Source: Verrucomicrobiales bacterium (GTDB lineage: Bacteria; Verrucomicrobiota; Verrucomicrobiia; Verrucomicrobiales; DEV007). Taken from it: DNA of 6,544 nt. The notes beneath the pieces are model-generated. The model did not search any database. It was not told the DNA's origin and saw nothing but the letters and a program-made list of their open reading frames with translations. Location: positions 1 to 6,544 of the forward strand of contig SLGN01000552.1 of assembly GCA_007123695.1 (NCBI GenBank), given 5' to 3'. This document shows, piece after piece, positions 5,508 to 6,544 of the stretch; position 1 is the first letter of the stretch, and each line of letters opens with the position of its first letter. Both the position numbers and the translations under genes were made by a program.

Positions 5508-6544
5508 ATGCACCCCCGCTTGTATCCTTTCCAAATCGCTGCCGCCGCATGGTTGCTCGCAGCGCTGTTCGGCATGCTGTCATCTACGGCCCGCGGCCAG
5601 ACCCTGAACTTCACCAACTCGAACAACCGCGATTGGAATTCCGCAGGGAACTGGACTCCGGCGGTGGTTCCCAACAGCATCGACGCCGCCGCTGTCATCA
5701 ACCGCCTTTCGGGCAGCGGAAACCGGACCATCAACGCGAACGGAGGCCCCTTCACCGTCGGCTCGCTCGCATGGACGATCGATCCGAACGAGAACGACAG
5801 CCTCCGCAACGGCCAGCTTTTTTTCCAAAGCACCTCGGGCGTCTCCACCTTGACCTTCACGGGGAACGCCGGCGGCAATCTCCAGATCCGGAACGGCGCC
5901 AGCCTCGCGGTCGGCGCCGGCCAGGTTCTCCGCATCGACAACGCCAGCCCCGACGATAGCTCACGATTGAATTTCACGACGAACGGGGCCGGAGGGACCA
6001 TCGCGGGGGCGGGCACAGTGGTCTACAACGACACCTCGGGACTCGACGGAAACCTGCTGCGGGCCATCCGGTTCCAACAGGAGAACACGGGCTTCTCCGG
6101 AACCTTCCGGCTCGATTCGGGAACTCTAGAAATTCACACTTCGGGCGACGTCTTCGGTAGCGGGACGCTCCAGATCAACGGCGGCCGCATCGTGACCGAT
6201 TCGAACCGCACCTTCGCGGGCGACGCCGTCATCAGCGGAAACTTCGTCTTCGACGGCACGGACCGCCTCACCTTCGGCGATGCCAGCACGACCACCCTCG
6301 CCGCCGGCCTGCACCGCATCGACGTCCGGAACGAAGACGAGCGACTCCAGTTTCAAGGTGACCTCACCGGACCCGGCGGCTTCGTCAAGGACGGTCCCGG
6401 CGAGCTGCGCTTCACCCAGGAACCCAAAACCTACACCGGCGCGACGGTGATCAACGCGGGTCGGCTCCAGATTTCCGAGCCAGGCCAGATGACGAACACC
6501 TCCTCGGTCCGAATCAACGGCGGTGAACTCTACCTCGCCTCGGC
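5508..6544 (+). CDS. Secreted autotransporter-associated beta-strand repeat protein, 3' end cut by window edge
   Basis: The first 345 residues are visible and the frame is open at the right edge. The signal peptide has Arg4, a hydrophobic core at about 9-25 and a probable cleavage after ALA-like TARG (27-30), before Gln31. The mature part is rich in Asn, Gly, Thr and Ser with alternating hydrophobic residues, typical of a right-handed beta-helix. Residues 284-323 match the autotransporter-associated beta-strand repeat (PATR, PF12951/TIGR02601): GPGGFVKDGPGELRF (288-302), then YTGATVINAGRLQI (309-322). A related, more diverged unit lies at 196-226. Such proteins are often 1000 to several thousand residues long in Verrucomicrobiota and end in a PEP-CTERM or autotransporter barrel; that end is not visible here. 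They are thought to be surface or extracellular proteins, with no enzymatic role assigned. An in-frame stop at 5481-5483 makes ATG 5508 the first ATG. No Shine-Dalgarno is present at normal spacing; GGAG at 5471 is too far upstream. Confidence 0.92.
   Translation, partial: MHPRLYPFQIAAAAWLLAALFGMLSSTARGQTLNFTNSNNRDWNSAGNWTPAVVPNSIDAAAVINRLSGSGNRTINANGGPFTVGSLAWTIDPNENDSLRNGQLFFQSTSGVSTLTFTGNAGGNLQIRNGASLAVGAGQVLRIDNASPDDSSRLNFTTNGAGGTIAGAGTVVYNDTSGLDGNLLRAIRFQQENTGFSGTFRLDSGTLEIHTSGDVFGSGTLQINGGRIVTDSNRTFAGDAVISGNFVFDGTDRLTFGDASTTTLAAGLHRIDVRNEDERLQFQGDLTGPGGFVKDGPGELRFTQEPKTYTGATVINAGRLQISEPGQMTNTSSVRINGGELYLAS
6093..6524 (+). repeat. Two in-register beta-helix repeat units 113 residues apart
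   Basis: Within the right-edge protein, residues 196-226 and 309-339 align without gaps. Both share an aromatic-S/T-G opening, a G-T/R-L-E/Q-I strand and an L/V-x-I-N-G-G end. At DNA level an 11-bp exact match, ATCAACGGCGG, occurs at 6174-6184 and 6513-6523, exactly 339 bp apart. The surrounding sequence has diverged, so this is an old protein-level duplication rather than a recent DNA repeat. Confidence 0.6.

Noticed and set aside
5382..5534. Longer start at 5534 for the propeller gene
   Set aside because: It would place 51 non-hydrophobic residues before the signal peptide and overlap the start of the divergent beta-repeat gene.

Overview
This 6.5-kb, GC-rich chromosomal stretch holds five protein-coding genes. 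Three are complete and one is cut by each edge. Four of the five begin with a clear export signal. A planctomycete-type cytochrome c joined to a DUF1549 domain (left edge) and autotransporter-associated beta-strand repeats (right edge) point to the Planctomycetota-Verrucomicrobiota group, with Verrucomicrobiota slightly favoured. This is inferred from gene content; no rRNA or other marker is present. None of the five starts has a convincing Shine-Dalgarno sequence at normal spacing.

Layout. (1) Minus strand, 886 to the left edge: N-terminal half of a secreted PSCyt1/DUF1549 protein, with a good sigma70-like promoter (TTGGCA, 17 bp, TATACT) about 85-110 bp upstream. (2) A 335-bp divergent intergenic region, 887-1221. 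(3) Plus strand, 1222-2244: a zinc-type medium-chain dehydrogenase that resembles L-galactonate 5-dehydrogenase (LgoD/YjjN) but lacks three of the four structural-zinc cysteines. (4) Minus strand, 2269-3924: an exported TPR protein with a Gly/Lys-rich linker after the signal peptide. It converges on the dehydrogenase with only 24 bp between the stops. (5) Minus strand, 4044-5381: an exported beta-propeller-like protein, 119 bp upstream of the TPR gene and possibly co-transcribed with it. (6) A 126-bp divergent region, 5382-5507, with a 16-bp inverted repeat. (7) Plus strand, 5508 to the right edge: N-terminal part of a large secreted beta-strand-repeat protein.

How the genes may work together is inference only. 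PSCyt1/DUF1549 proteins and sugar-acid dehydrogenases both occur in polysaccharide-degrading members of this group, and the propeller, TPR and beta-repeat proteins look like envelope or surface components. Nothing in the window ties them into one pathway. I see no mobile element, CRISPR array, tRNA, rRNA or defence-type module. The window reads as ordinary chromosome; the points worth a second look are the altered zinc site, short inverted repeats at three gene starts, a G-quadruplex motif inside the TPR gene, and the gap-free 113-residue repeat spacing in the right-edge protein.
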